Shown here: positions 18,153 through 25,829 of the stretch, one piece after another
How the letters are laid out: each line of letters begins with the position of its first letter
Numbering within the stretch: the first letter of the stretch is position 1
DNA from: an uncultured Lachnospira sp.
GTDB lineage: Bacteria > Bacillota > Clostridia > Lachnospirales > Lachnospiraceae
Assembly (NCBI GenBank): GCA_910589305.1
Contig: CAJUTV010000001.1
Coordinates: forward strand, 347,615-411,614
Length of the DNA stretch: 64,000 nt
Reading direction: 5' to 3'
Notes under the pieces: generated by a model
What the model was told of the DNA's origin: nothing
Databases searched by the model: none
The model's input: the letters and a program-made list of their open reading frames with translations, nothing else
Position numbers and translations under genes: made by a program

Positions 18153-19025
18153 TTATAATTCTGGCAAATAAACAGAACATGCAATAGCAAGTGCTCCATG
18201 TCCAATATGACAAGCTACGCTTAACGATAATGGGTCCATGTTAAAATCCAACTGTGGATATTGTTCTTTCACCATTGCCGCCCACTCTGCTGCCTCTTCT
18301 GGATTGCCTGAATAAGCTACAGATATATGCACTCTATTTTCTTTATAAGCTTCCTTAAATCGGTTATTTAAATCATCTTCCATCGCCTTTAACATAATCT
18401 TTTTAGCTGATGCTTTTCCTCTTGTCTTTGCAAATGCATCCAGTTTTTCTCCCTGAATCTGCAAAACTGGATTCAATTTTAACATTGTTCCAATCGCTGC
18501 TGCCGCTGGTGTGATTCTGCCGCCTTTTTTCAAATATTTTAACGTATCCAATGTAATATAAATACTAGACTGAAATTTATCTCGTTCAAGAATTTCTTTA
18601 ATTTCCTTTGCATCACACCCCTTTTCTGCCAATGCCTTTGCATCAAGGACAGATTGTCTTTGTGTTACAGAAATACGCTGATTATTCACCACATAAACCT
18701 TGCCATTATAGTCCTCTGCTAATACCGTAGCGGTCTGACATGTACTGCTTAATCCACTCGACATTGGTATAAATACAATTTCATCATATTCCTTTAATAA
18801 TTGGTCAAATCGTTCCTGCAGTTCTCCAATTGATGGCTGTGATGTTGATATATCTGCATCTTCTTTTAATTTTTGATAAAATTCTTCCTGTGTCAAATCA
18901 ATATCTTCATAAAATTGCGCACCGTTAATAAAAAAAGGCATTGGTAAGACAGAAACCCCCAATTCCTTGCCCATTAACTGTGTAATTCCACTGTTACTAT
19001 CTGTTAATATTGCTGTTTTGCTCAT
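18153..19025 (-). CDS. DegV family fatty-acid-binding protein
   Basis: This is a 290-residue DegV/FakB-like protein. In this family the protein holds a fatty acid and presents it to a FakA kinase for acyl-phosphate formation. The N terminus TAILTDSNSGI is the conserved family start. The segment IPMSSGLSSTCQTA and the block LKYLKKGGRITPAAAAIGTMLKLNPVL are diagnostic, and the C-terminal CHIGHGALAIAC matches the end of the lipid pocket. No DhaK-type kinase is adjacent. It is divergent from the GNAT gene. Confidence 0.92.
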   Translation of the reverse strand: MSKTAILTDSNSGITQLMGKELGVSVLPMPFFINGAQFYEDIDLTQEEFYQKLKEDADISTSQPSIGELQERFDQLLKEYDEIVFIPMSSGLSSTCQTATVLAEDYNGKVYVVNNQRISVTQRQSVLDAKALAEKGCDAKEIKEILERDKFQSSIYITLDTLKYLKKGGRITPAAAAIGTMLKLNPVLQIQGEKLDAFAKTRGKASAKKIMLKAMEDDLNNRFKEAYKENRVHISVAYSGNPEEAAEWAAMVKEQYPQLDFNMDPLSLSVACHIGHGALAIACSVYLPEL

Positions 19026-19207
19026 ATGACCTCCATACTATAATTTATTTTTTAGAAGCTGTCATTTATTCCAACTTTCGTTATTATTTGGCTATACTCT
19101 CTATTTTATATTGCTATTTAAAAGCATTTCATATAAAATAATTTTAGCTTTATGGTGGCTATTATACATGATTACCATAAATACCGCAACCAAATTTGGA
19201 GTTTCCC

Positions 19208-20032
19208 ATGAAATATACAAATTATTGTAATCCATCTGATTTTAGACAATTAAGCAGCTCTTGCAATCATTATGAAGCTTACTTTGATGAGGACGACAAC
19301 TCTTATATAACCTATATTGCCGCATACTTAGATACAAGGCTAGTTGGCTTTATTTCCTGTATTACACCCGATTTATCTATCACAGACCATCAACAAATAT
19401 GCTACGTTGAAATCACTGCAATGGTTCACCCCGATTACAGGCATAAAAAAATATGTTCCAATTTATTATCAAAACTTTATATCCTTATAGAAGATATGTC
19501 CAACCAATTTAACAAAAAAAATAAGACTTGTGTATCGATACAATTTATATGTACTGTCAATGATAAAAATGCCAAGAACCATCATCTTGTATTACACTCA
19601 TGCGACTATTTAATGATATTAAAAGATACAAATCCTTTAGATAGAGAAAATCAAAAACAAATCTCTAAAGACAAAGAACAGCCAAACCATATAAAAAATC
19701 ACTATCAATCTTATTTTAGCCCAGATAAGAGCTGTTATATGCTGTTTGACAAGAATTTTTCTTCGCCTATTGCTGTATGCGAATTAGAATATTTCCAATC
19801 CTATACTTGTATATCAAACGTGTATGTAGACAGCGATAAACGCGGCAAAAAAATTGGTACCTCTCTTATAAAAAATTTAATACAGGATTATTTTCATGCT
19901 GAGCATAAACTGCTTCCATTAATCCTACATGTTTCTAGTACCAATCCCGCCGCGCTTCAACTTTATAAAAATTGTGGTTTTTCTATATATGAACAGGTGA
20001 ATTATTATTATATAAATGTTCCTGTTATATAA
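19208..20032 (+). CDS. Tandem GNAT-domain N-acetyltransferase
   Basis: This protein of about 274 residues starts at the ATG after TTTGGAG. It has two GNAT-like halves: one around residues 15-130 (AMVHPDYRHKKICSNLLSKLY resembles the acetyl-CoA-binding loop) and one around 165-270 (VYVDSDKRGKKIGTSLIKNLI, a clear R/Q-x-x-G-x-G/A motif). A charged linker separates them, and the C-terminal half is better conserved. It probably transfers acetyl groups from acetyl-CoA to an unknown amine. It is convergent with the rloB remnant. Confidence 0.85.
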   Translation: MKYTNYCNPSDFRQLSSSCNHYEAYFDEDDNSYITYIAAYLDTRLVGFISCITPDLSITDHQQICYVEITAMVHPDYRHKKICSNLLSKLYILIEDMSNQFNKKNKTCVSIQFICTVNDKNAKNHHLVLHSCDYLMILKDTNPLDRENQKQISKDKEQPNHIKNHYQSYFSPDKSCYMLFDKNFSSPIAVCELEYFQSYTCISNVYVDSDKRGKKIGTSLIKNLIQDYFHAEHKLLPLILHVSSTNPAALQLYKNCGFSIYEQVNYYYINVPVI

Positions 20033-20057
20033 GACCAATGGTAAACTATCAATAAAT

Positions 20058-20833
20058 TTATAATCTCATTTCTTCTATTAACTTTCCTACTGAGGTGCCT
20101 AGTTCATTTACTAATTTGGAGGAATCCTCACAATATAATTTTGCCTGTTCAACTGCAATATCTATAAAAGGCAAAAACTTTTTAAATTCTAATTTGCATC
20201 CTTTTGAATAGCCACCTGCATTTTTTGAAACTAATATTTCAAGATATTTTTTATTAATGGATGCATCGTTAAACAATTGATGTTTCAAATTTTTTGGATT
20301 TTTAAGAAGTTTTTGTGATTCATATTGTTTTATATTTGGAAAGTGCATTAACAACCATAATTCAAAATTCGGATTAGACATTACTATTTTAATTCCATGT
20401 TGATTGCATAACTCAAAAATTTCATTTAATTTACTTTCAAGTTTTCTGTAATCTCTATCAAAAATAACACACACTTGGTCTATTTCGGCATCAAAATTAT
20501 CCCATTTACAATTTTCTTCCCATTCGTTTTCTGGAATTTGATTTCCATTTTGGTCAATACGCCCCATTTGAACTAAACAAGCATTTATTAACTGCATAGG
20601 AGACTTAATGTCTCTTGCCCTTTTTGCTTTTCTATCACTTCAATATAGACATCATTCTTTATATTTAACTCTGCCTTATTATTCCGAACTCTAAAAAAAT
20701 AAGATTCTTCTGTTGCTCCTTCCGAAACACAATAAAAACGGATTCTTGGTGATATTGTTTCTGCTTCATTTTCATAATTAAATATTTTGGGAGTTCTTAA
20801 ATTTAATTTTTTCAAATTTATTCTTTCCCCCAT
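20058..20833 (-). pseudogene. RloB-family protein, split by a -1 frameshift
   Basis: Two overlapping reading frames together encode one RloB protein. The first part (20588-20833) starts MGERINLKKLN and carries the N-terminal RloB block RIRFYCVSEGATEESYF. It stops soon after EKQKGQ. The second part (to 20058) carries the rest, with VCVIFDRDYRKLESKL and the hallmark SNPNFELWLLMHF. A -1 shift near CAAAAAGGGC restores one continuous protein of about 257 residues. RloB is a Toprim-like putative nuclease that pairs with AAA ATPases in defence modules. The start overlaps the ATPase gene end by 16 bp. The break could be a real inactivating indel, a base-calling error in the A5G3 run or, less likely, regulated frameshifting. 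Confidence 0.8.
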
Positions 20834-22182
20834 ACGTACTCAAAATCTTTAAATACAGGAACCGCACCATATCTTCCAGCAAGATAATCTTTAGCAACGA
20901 CCTTATCATATCGAATTTTAAATTTTTCTAAGGTATATAAATTGGTACTATTATCCTTTTCTTTTTCAGCAAACCATATCTCATCTCTTCGTAAGATGTT
21001 TAAATCCATTAAATTCGATTCATGTGTAGTAATAATCAATTGTGTCGTTTTATTTTCTGATAGATTAAGAAATGTCTCTACAAATTTAATTGTCATTTGT
21101 GGATGAAGACTGCGGTCTAATTCATCTATGATAAATACCTTATCCTTATCATCATTTAAAATCACATGTAATAATTCAATAAGCCTTTTTGTTCCATCAG
21201 ATTCTTCTCCATATTCATATTTACTCTCATCCATCCCATGCTGAAACATTAATTTTGCAATTTTTTTTACACCTGTTTCATCATAATCTAATTCAAATAA
21301 AGTATTGTCAAAATTAAGAATCGATTTTACATTTGCTGTATTATCAACATCTGGTTTTTGTAAAAATCGTTCTGCTACTTTTTCATTGAAAAAATACTCT
21401 TTAAAAGCTGCCTCATTCATCATACGCATATTATAATCAGTTATACCTGTATCTAAATATTTTAAGACATTTACTAATTTTTTATTATCATTTTCAAATA
21501 ATAAATAGCTTTTGCCTAATTTCGTTTCAGGATAAATAATAATTAATTTATATTTAAACCAATCAAATATTTTATTAAAAACCTCAAATTCGTCTTCCAT
21601 TTCCCGTCTTTTTATTTCATATAACAATAATGTAGTATGAATACGATTTGCATCCTTTATAAAAAATTCAAATTGTTCTCTATTATCTTTTTGATGAAAC
21701 ATATTTTCATCAAAATAATACTGATTATTTTCTACTAATCTTTCAAAAATAACATGTTCTTCTTCTGCCTTCATCTCATAAAGCCATTCTGAAAGAACGA
21801 TATTATCTTTTACATTAACTGTAAATCCATATGCAAAACATTTTTTCTCTATTGTAAACTCATATTCAAATAAAGTTGGTTTACTTGCATTCGATTCATT
21901 ACTTCTGCAAAATTTATCATGATAAGAAGCAGCTTCCATTGTATTTAAAACAATTTCTTTTCCAGCATCAATAGCTTTAATTAAATTTGTTTTGCCTGAT
22001 GCATTTGCTCCATATATAGAAGAAAATTTCAACACCTTTCGTTCCTTATAATTTATCACTCGCTCTTTATGCTGTTCTGAACGCCCTGCATAAAGATGAT
22101 ATTCTGTAGGAACAATCTTTCCTTTTTCATCTGTTTTATAACCAAATGACATAAAATTGGATATTGAAAATCTCATTAACAC
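20818..22182 (-). CDS. AAA_15/AAA_21-type ATPase, partner of RloB (RloA/AbiLi-like)
   Basis: This is an ABC-fold ATPase of about 455 residues. The N terminus MRFSISNFMSFGYK is typical of RecF/AAA_15 proteins. Walker A is GANASGKT near residue 55, Walker B is KVFIIDELDRSLHP, and the switch histidine is in IITTHESNL. The C-terminal segment RYGAVPVF is common in the RloA/Abi group. The start is a GTG six bases after GAGGTG; an ATG two codons later is also possible. It is followed by rloB with a 16-bp overlap, a gene pair that matches RloA/RloB or AbiL-type abortive infection modules. The ATPase reads as intact; its partner is frameshifted. Confidence 0.85.
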   Translation of the reverse strand: MLMRFSISNFMSFGYKTDEKGKIVPTEYHLYAGRSEQHKERVINYKERKVLKFSSIYGANASGKTNLIKAIDAGKEIVLNTMEAASYHDKFCRSNESNASKPTLFEYEFTIEKKCFAYGFTVNVKDNIVLSEWLYEMKAEEEHVIFERLVENNQYYFDENMFHQKDNREQFEFFIKDANRIHTTLLLYEIKRREMEDEFEVFNKIFDWFKYKLIIIYPETKLGKSYLLFENDNKKLVNVLKYLDTGITDYNMRMMNEAAFKEYFFNEKVAERFLQKPDVDNTANVKSILNFDNTLFELDYDETGVKKIAKLMFQHGMDESKYEYGEESDGTKRLIELLHVILNDDKDKVFIIDELDRSLHPQMTIKFVETFLNLSENKTTQLIITTHESNLMDLNILRRDEIWFAEKEKDNSTNLYTLEKFKIRYDKVVAKDYLAGRYGAVPVFKDFEYVWGKE

Positions 22183-22325
22183 AATTATCACCTCACGATT
22201 CTTTCTCTCTTTTGTTCTATTATGTAACATTATATGTCTCATTATACTGTGATTTTCATTGATTACAAGAGATTTTCTCACAATTTTTAATAAATTTTGT
22301 ACATTTAGAATCAATTATCTTAGAT

Positions 22326-23084
22326 TTATCCAATCACATCCGCCATATCATACATTCCTGCTGATTTTCCAGCAAGAAATTTAGCCGCCTCAATTGCGCC
22401 TTTAGCAAATACAGATTTTGAGTATGCCGTGTGTGTAAACTCAATCACTTCATCTTCTCCTGCAAAGATAACATCATGCACGCCAACAATCGTACCGCCG
22501 CGAACAGCACTGATTCCTATCTCTTTTTTATCTCTCTTTTGTCTTATACTGCTTCGGTCATACTGATAAAAATATTCATCACCCAACACTTCTTTTATGG
22601 AATCCGCCAACGCAAGCGCCGTTCCGCTTGGCGCATCCAACTTTTGATTATGATGTTTTTCAACAATTTCAATATCAAACCCTGCTGGTGCTAAGACTTT
22701 TGTTGCCTCTTTAAGAAGCTTAAATAATGTATTAATTCCCAGCGACATATTGGCAGACTTTAATACAGCCACTTTACAAGCCGCATCGCGTACCTTATCA
22801 ACTTGCTCTTTACTTAATCCTGTTGTACATACAACTACAGGCATCTGTTTATCAACACAGTATTGAAGCAAGGAATCAACTGCACTGGCAGCAGCAAAAT
22901 CAATAACAACATCCGCCTTTACATCACACTTATCAATAGATGGAAATACAGGATACGCATTATGTCCATCATCATAAGGGTCAATCCCTGCAACAATTTG
23001 ACATCCTTCATCTTTTGCAACTAAATCAGTTATCACTTTCCCCATATGACCATTACAGCCATGCATAATTATATTTATCAACAT
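22326..23084 (-). CDS. dapB: 4-hydroxy-tetrahydrodipicolinate reductase
   Basis: DapB reduces the DapA product with NAD(P)H on the way to diaminopimelate and lysine, and dipicolinate for spores branches off here. The N terminus has the dinucleotide-binding loop GCNGHMGKV. The catalytic block EKHHNQKLDAPSGTA contains the conserved His-His and Lys. The length of 252 is normal. It follows dapA after a gap of about 270 bp and is probably under the same riboswitch-controlled transcript. Confidence 0.96.
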   Translation of the reverse strand: MLINIIMHGCNGHMGKVITDLVAKDEGCQIVAGIDPYDDGHNAYPVFPSIDKCDVKADVVIDFAAASAVDSLLQYCVDKQMPVVVCTTGLSKEQVDKVRDAACKVAVLKSANMSLGINTLFKLLKEATKVLAPAGFDIEIVEKHHNQKLDAPSGTALALADSIKEVLGDEYFYQYDRSSIRQKRDKKEIGISAVRGGTIVGVHDVIFAGEDEVIEFTHTAYSKSVFAKGAIEAAKFLAGKSAGMYDMADVIG

Positions 23085-23356
23085 TTACTCCTATTCCGCA
23101 GGTCACAAAAACTTATAGGCAACTCTTGCAAATCTGCATAACAAATTTGCCGCTAAATTATACATTCTCAATTTAAGCACAAAGAGCTGCAAACCATTTT
23201 TATAAATATATATAACAAATTTATCCTATGACTTTCTTTTAATATTCAATCATTCTAAATAATTTTCATGATTGCCTGCTTATCATCTTATCTTCACTAA
23301 TCATATTTATATTATAATAATTACATTATTAATAATAGCATTGTTCTTTAATGATA

Positions 23357-24247
23357 TTATTTAATATCAATCCCATATTCTATCATTGCATGTTTTAATC
23401 GCTCCAGATTTGGTGCTTCCATTGGTGAAAGAGGCATTCTAAGCGGTCCGACTTCCATTCCCATCAAATTTAAGGCATGTTTTACCGGAATTGGGTTTAC
23501 TTCACAAAACAGCGCATCTACAAGATTTAAAGCCTCAAACTGCATTTTTGCACTGCCTTCGATATCTCCCGCCATAAATTTTGCACAGATATCATGAGTC
23601 TGCTGTGGTGCTACATTAGAAAGTACAGATATAACGCCTTTTGCGCCAATTGACATAAGCGGTACAATCAATCCATCTTCACCGGAATACATATCAAGAC
23701 AACCTTCTGCTAACATCATTGTTTTTACTTCTTGTGCCATATTTCCTGTTGCTGCTTTTATACCAACAATATTGTCAACTTCTTTTCCTAATCGTGCGGC
23801 TGTTTCAGGAAAAATATTGCACCCTGTTCTTGAAGGCACATTATACATAATAATCGGTAAATCAACCGATTTTGCTATCTGTGTATAGTGTGCTATAAGT
23901 CCGCTCTGTGTAGCCTTATTATAATATGGTGTAACAACAAGACAAGCATCGGCTCCTGCTTTCTGTGCCTCCTGTGACAAGTAAACTGCTGTCTGTGTAC
24001 AATTTGAGCCTGTTCCTGCAACAACTGGCACTCTTTTCTTTACATAATCTACAGTAAACTGTATCGTCTCAATATGTTCTTCATGAGTCATCGTTGAAGC
24101 TTCACCTGTTGTTCCACATACAATAATAGCATCGGTTGAGTGATTAATCTGATAATCTAACAACTCACCCATCTTGTCATAATGAATCTGTCCATCTGCT
24201 TTCATTGGTGTGATAATAGCTACTCCTGCTCCGGTAAAAATCGCCAT
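23357..24247 (-). CDS. dapA: 4-hydroxy-tetrahydrodipicolinate synthase
   Basis: DapA condenses pyruvate with aspartate semialdehyde, the first step specific to lysine/diaminopimelate. The protein has GTTGEASTMTHEEH, the Tyr of YNVPSRTG and the Schiff-base lysine in GIKAATGN. The start is the ATG of MAIFTGAGVAIITPM, preceded by AAGGA, giving 296 residues. Upstream are a promoter, a lysine riboswitch and a terminator on the same strand, so expression should fall when lysine is plentiful. Confidence 0.96.
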   Translation of the reverse strand: MAIFTGAGVAIITPMKADGQIHYDKMGELLDYQINHSTDAIIVCGTTGEASTMTHEEHIETIQFTVDYVKKRVPVVAGTGSNCTQTAVYLSQEAQKAGADACLVVTPYYNKATQSGLIAHYTQIAKSVDLPIIMYNVPSRTGCNIFPETAARLGKEVDNIVGIKAATGNMAQEVKTMMLAEGCLDMYSGEDGLIVPLMSIGAKGVISVLSNVAPQQTHDICAKFMAGDIEGSAKMQFEALNLVDALFCEVNPIPVKHALNLMGMEVGPLRMPLSPMEAPNLERLKHAMIEYGIDIK

Positions 24248-24429
24248 CTTATCCTTCTTTCCGCTGTATATCACAGCTACATAATATTCTAAAAATATTT
24301 TAATTTGCTATTTTTTAAATTTTTAATAAACTCTAATATAACCTTATAATTTTGCTGAATAATTCTTGCAAATTCATAACAAATACATTTGTTATAAACT
24401 TATTAGTAAATGAAACTTTCCTATAAAGT

Positions 24430-24456
24430 AAAAAAAGCTGACCATATATGGACAGC
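24430..24456 (-). terminator. Riboswitch-controlled terminator of dapA
   Basis: The hairpin GCTGTCCAT-ATGGTCAGC (one internal mismatch) is followed in the minus direction by TTTTTT. It lies between the lysine aptamer and dapA and fits the expression platform. Confidence 0.85.
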
Positions 24457-24477
24457 CTAAGCATTGCAAAAATGTTT

Positions 24478-24634
24478 TGTAGCTCTCCATCTTACGATGA
24501 CAGTCGCAAGGCTATTAACCTTACGCCCAGCAAAATGTTTTCGGGAACACTCACTTCGGCGCTGCTACCTTTCTCATAACTTCATCTGCCTCCGTAACAT
24601 CCATTATGATACTGATTAGCAACGCGACCTCTAC
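24478..24634 (-). promoter_or_regulatory. Lysine riboswitch (L box)
   Basis: Read on the minus strand, this 157-nt leader has the L-box landmarks in order: GTAGAGGTCGCG at the 5' end, GCCGAAG, GCTGGG, GACTGTCA and TGGAGAGCTAC closing P1. P1 is formed by GTAG with CTAC. It is followed by an intrinsic terminator and then dapA. Lysine binding is expected to favour the terminator. Confidence 0.93.
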
Positions 24635-24663
24635 ACAAATTTATAACTTATATATTATATATA

Positions 24664-24692
24664 AATATATCACTAGAGCCTTTTAATGTCAA
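24664..24692 (-). promoter_or_regulatory. SigA-type promoter of the lysine riboswitch-dapA transcript
   Basis: A perfect -35 TTGACA (24687-24692) and a -10 TATATT (24664-24669) are separated by 17 nt. They lie about 30 nt upstream of the aptamer on the minus strand. Confidence 0.8.
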
Positions 24693-24733
24693 CTCTATAA
24701 TAAATAAATTAAAGAATTGAGGATTCCTTTTCA

Positions 24734-25378
24734 TTAATCCTCATCTTCTATTACATCTATCTTGCTGACAGATACTTCATAGGCAACTCTTTTTTCAACT
24801 TGCTCTTCATCAATGCGCTTTGTGTATTCACGGCTCTGAACACGTCCCTGCACCTGAAGATGTCCGCCAACTTCTATACTTGCAGCATAACGCGCATTTC
24901 TTCCCCAAGCGATACATGGTATGTAATCGGACTTGCCATATGGGCGATTGACTGCAATCAATATATCTGCTATTTCTCTGCCAAGAGGAGTTTTTCTATA
25001 CACTGGTGGCTTGCATACATAGCCATCAAGAAAAATTTGATTGGATTTTGACTGCTCCTCTGGAATCTCATCTTCCTCTATAAACTCAATTTCCCTTACA
25101 AATATAGAAAGTATCAGTTTGTTTTTTTCGCCCACATGTCTATTATAAGACCTAAACTGTCCTGAAACTTCTATTTTCATTCCTCTGTAATCCTTCGTAA
25201 TATCAACAAGTCTCTCACTAATCATTAATGGAATAATATCAACAGAATCACTTAGTCTATTAACTGAAACATCAACAAGATAGAACCCTTCACCAAATAC
25301 TTCATGACTAAATGTAAACTCTGATACCACTTCTCCAATAATCGTTACCCTATTGTTTTCAATAACCTTATCAAGCAT
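24734..25378 (-). CDS. Single-stranded DNA-binding-like protein with two OB folds
   Basis: This is a 214-residue protein with two OB-fold-like halves: residues about 1-90 (RVTIIGEVVSEF, GMKIEVSGQFRSY) and about 112-205 (NQIFLDGYVCKPPVYRKTPLG, DYIPCIAWGRNARYA, GGHLQVQGRVQSREY). The second half is a recognisable SSB domain. An acidic stretch EEDEIPEE links them, and the protein ends with DVIEDED. Two SSB folds in one chain, and the lack of the usual hydrophobic SSB tail, suggest a specialised rather than general SSB. A 7-bp palindrome lies just upstream of its ribosome binding site. Confidence 0.8.
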   Translation of the reverse strand: MLDKVIENNRVTIIGEVVSEFTFSHEVFGEGFYLVDVSVNRLSDSVDIIPLMISERLVDITKDYRGMKIEVSGQFRSYNRHVGEKNKLILSIFVREIEFIEEDEIPEEQSKSNQIFLDGYVCKPPVYRKTPLGREIADILIAVNRPYGKSDYIPCIAWGRNARYAASIEVGGHLQVQGRVQSREYTKRIDEEQVEKRVAYEVSVSKIDVIEDED

Positions 25379-25398
25379 TTTGTATTTCTCCCTTCTTT

Positions 25399-25415
25399 GT
25401 CAGTTCTAAACTGAC
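25399..25415 (-). promoter_or_regulatory. Palindrome in the leader of the SSB-like gene
   Basis: GTCAGTT-TAG-AACTGAC is a perfect 7-bp inverted repeat ending a few bases before the AGAAGGGAG ribosome binding site. It could be an operator or an RNA hairpin controlling translation. Its spacing does not match the GAAC-N4-GTTC form of Firmicutes LexA boxes. Confidence 0.45.
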
Positions 25416-25703
25416 CTTCGTGCTTTTTAATGTTCTTAAGTATTTATATGCTAGTACATTGCTGTTTATGACAAAAATAATAAAATTTATTTATGACTTT
25501 TTTGTGTCCAAATCTTATATTTAATAAAGACTTTTTAATTTTTATATATTTTTTATAAAAATGGAATATATTTACTAAAATATTTTTACTTATTATTATT
25601 TTTTTTTATATATTTTAAGTAATTATTTTTACTTTTTTTATATTTATATATATAAAATGGCACAAAATATTTTAAAATAACATTCAAACCATATAAATTT
25701 TAC

Positions 25704-25731
25704 TTGTATTTTTCACTTCTTATGCTAGAAT
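25704..25731 (+). promoter_or_regulatory. SigA-type promoter of typA
   Basis: -35 TTGTAT and -10 TAGAAT are separated by 16 nt. They lie about 100 nt upstream of the typA start. The preceding 200 nt are almost pure A/T. Confidence 0.6.
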
Positions 25732-25761
25732 ATTAGAGTTACATTAGAAATATAAAAATGT

Positions 25762-25809
25762 GTTACTTGCGCCTAGAACAGCAATCTGTTCTTTAAATTT
25801 GCAGGTTAC
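25762..25809 (+). promoter_or_regulatory. Structured leader of typA
   Basis: In the 5' leader, ACTTGC (25765-25770) can pair with GCAGGT (25801-25806) with one G-U pair, extended outward by further pairs. This stem encloses a perfect hairpin AGAACAG-CAAT-CTGTTCT (25775-25792). The structure ends about 10 nt before the GGAGG of typA. No known riboswitch class is recognised. Confidence 0.5.
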
Positions 25810-25829
25810 GGAAGAATGGAGGATTCTTA

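Noticed and set aside
20588..20640. Programmed -1 frameshifting to make full RloB
   Set aside because: The zero-frame codons CAA AAA GGG do not form a standard X XXY YYZ slippery site, and no clear pseudoknot follows. An indel or base-calling error is simpler.
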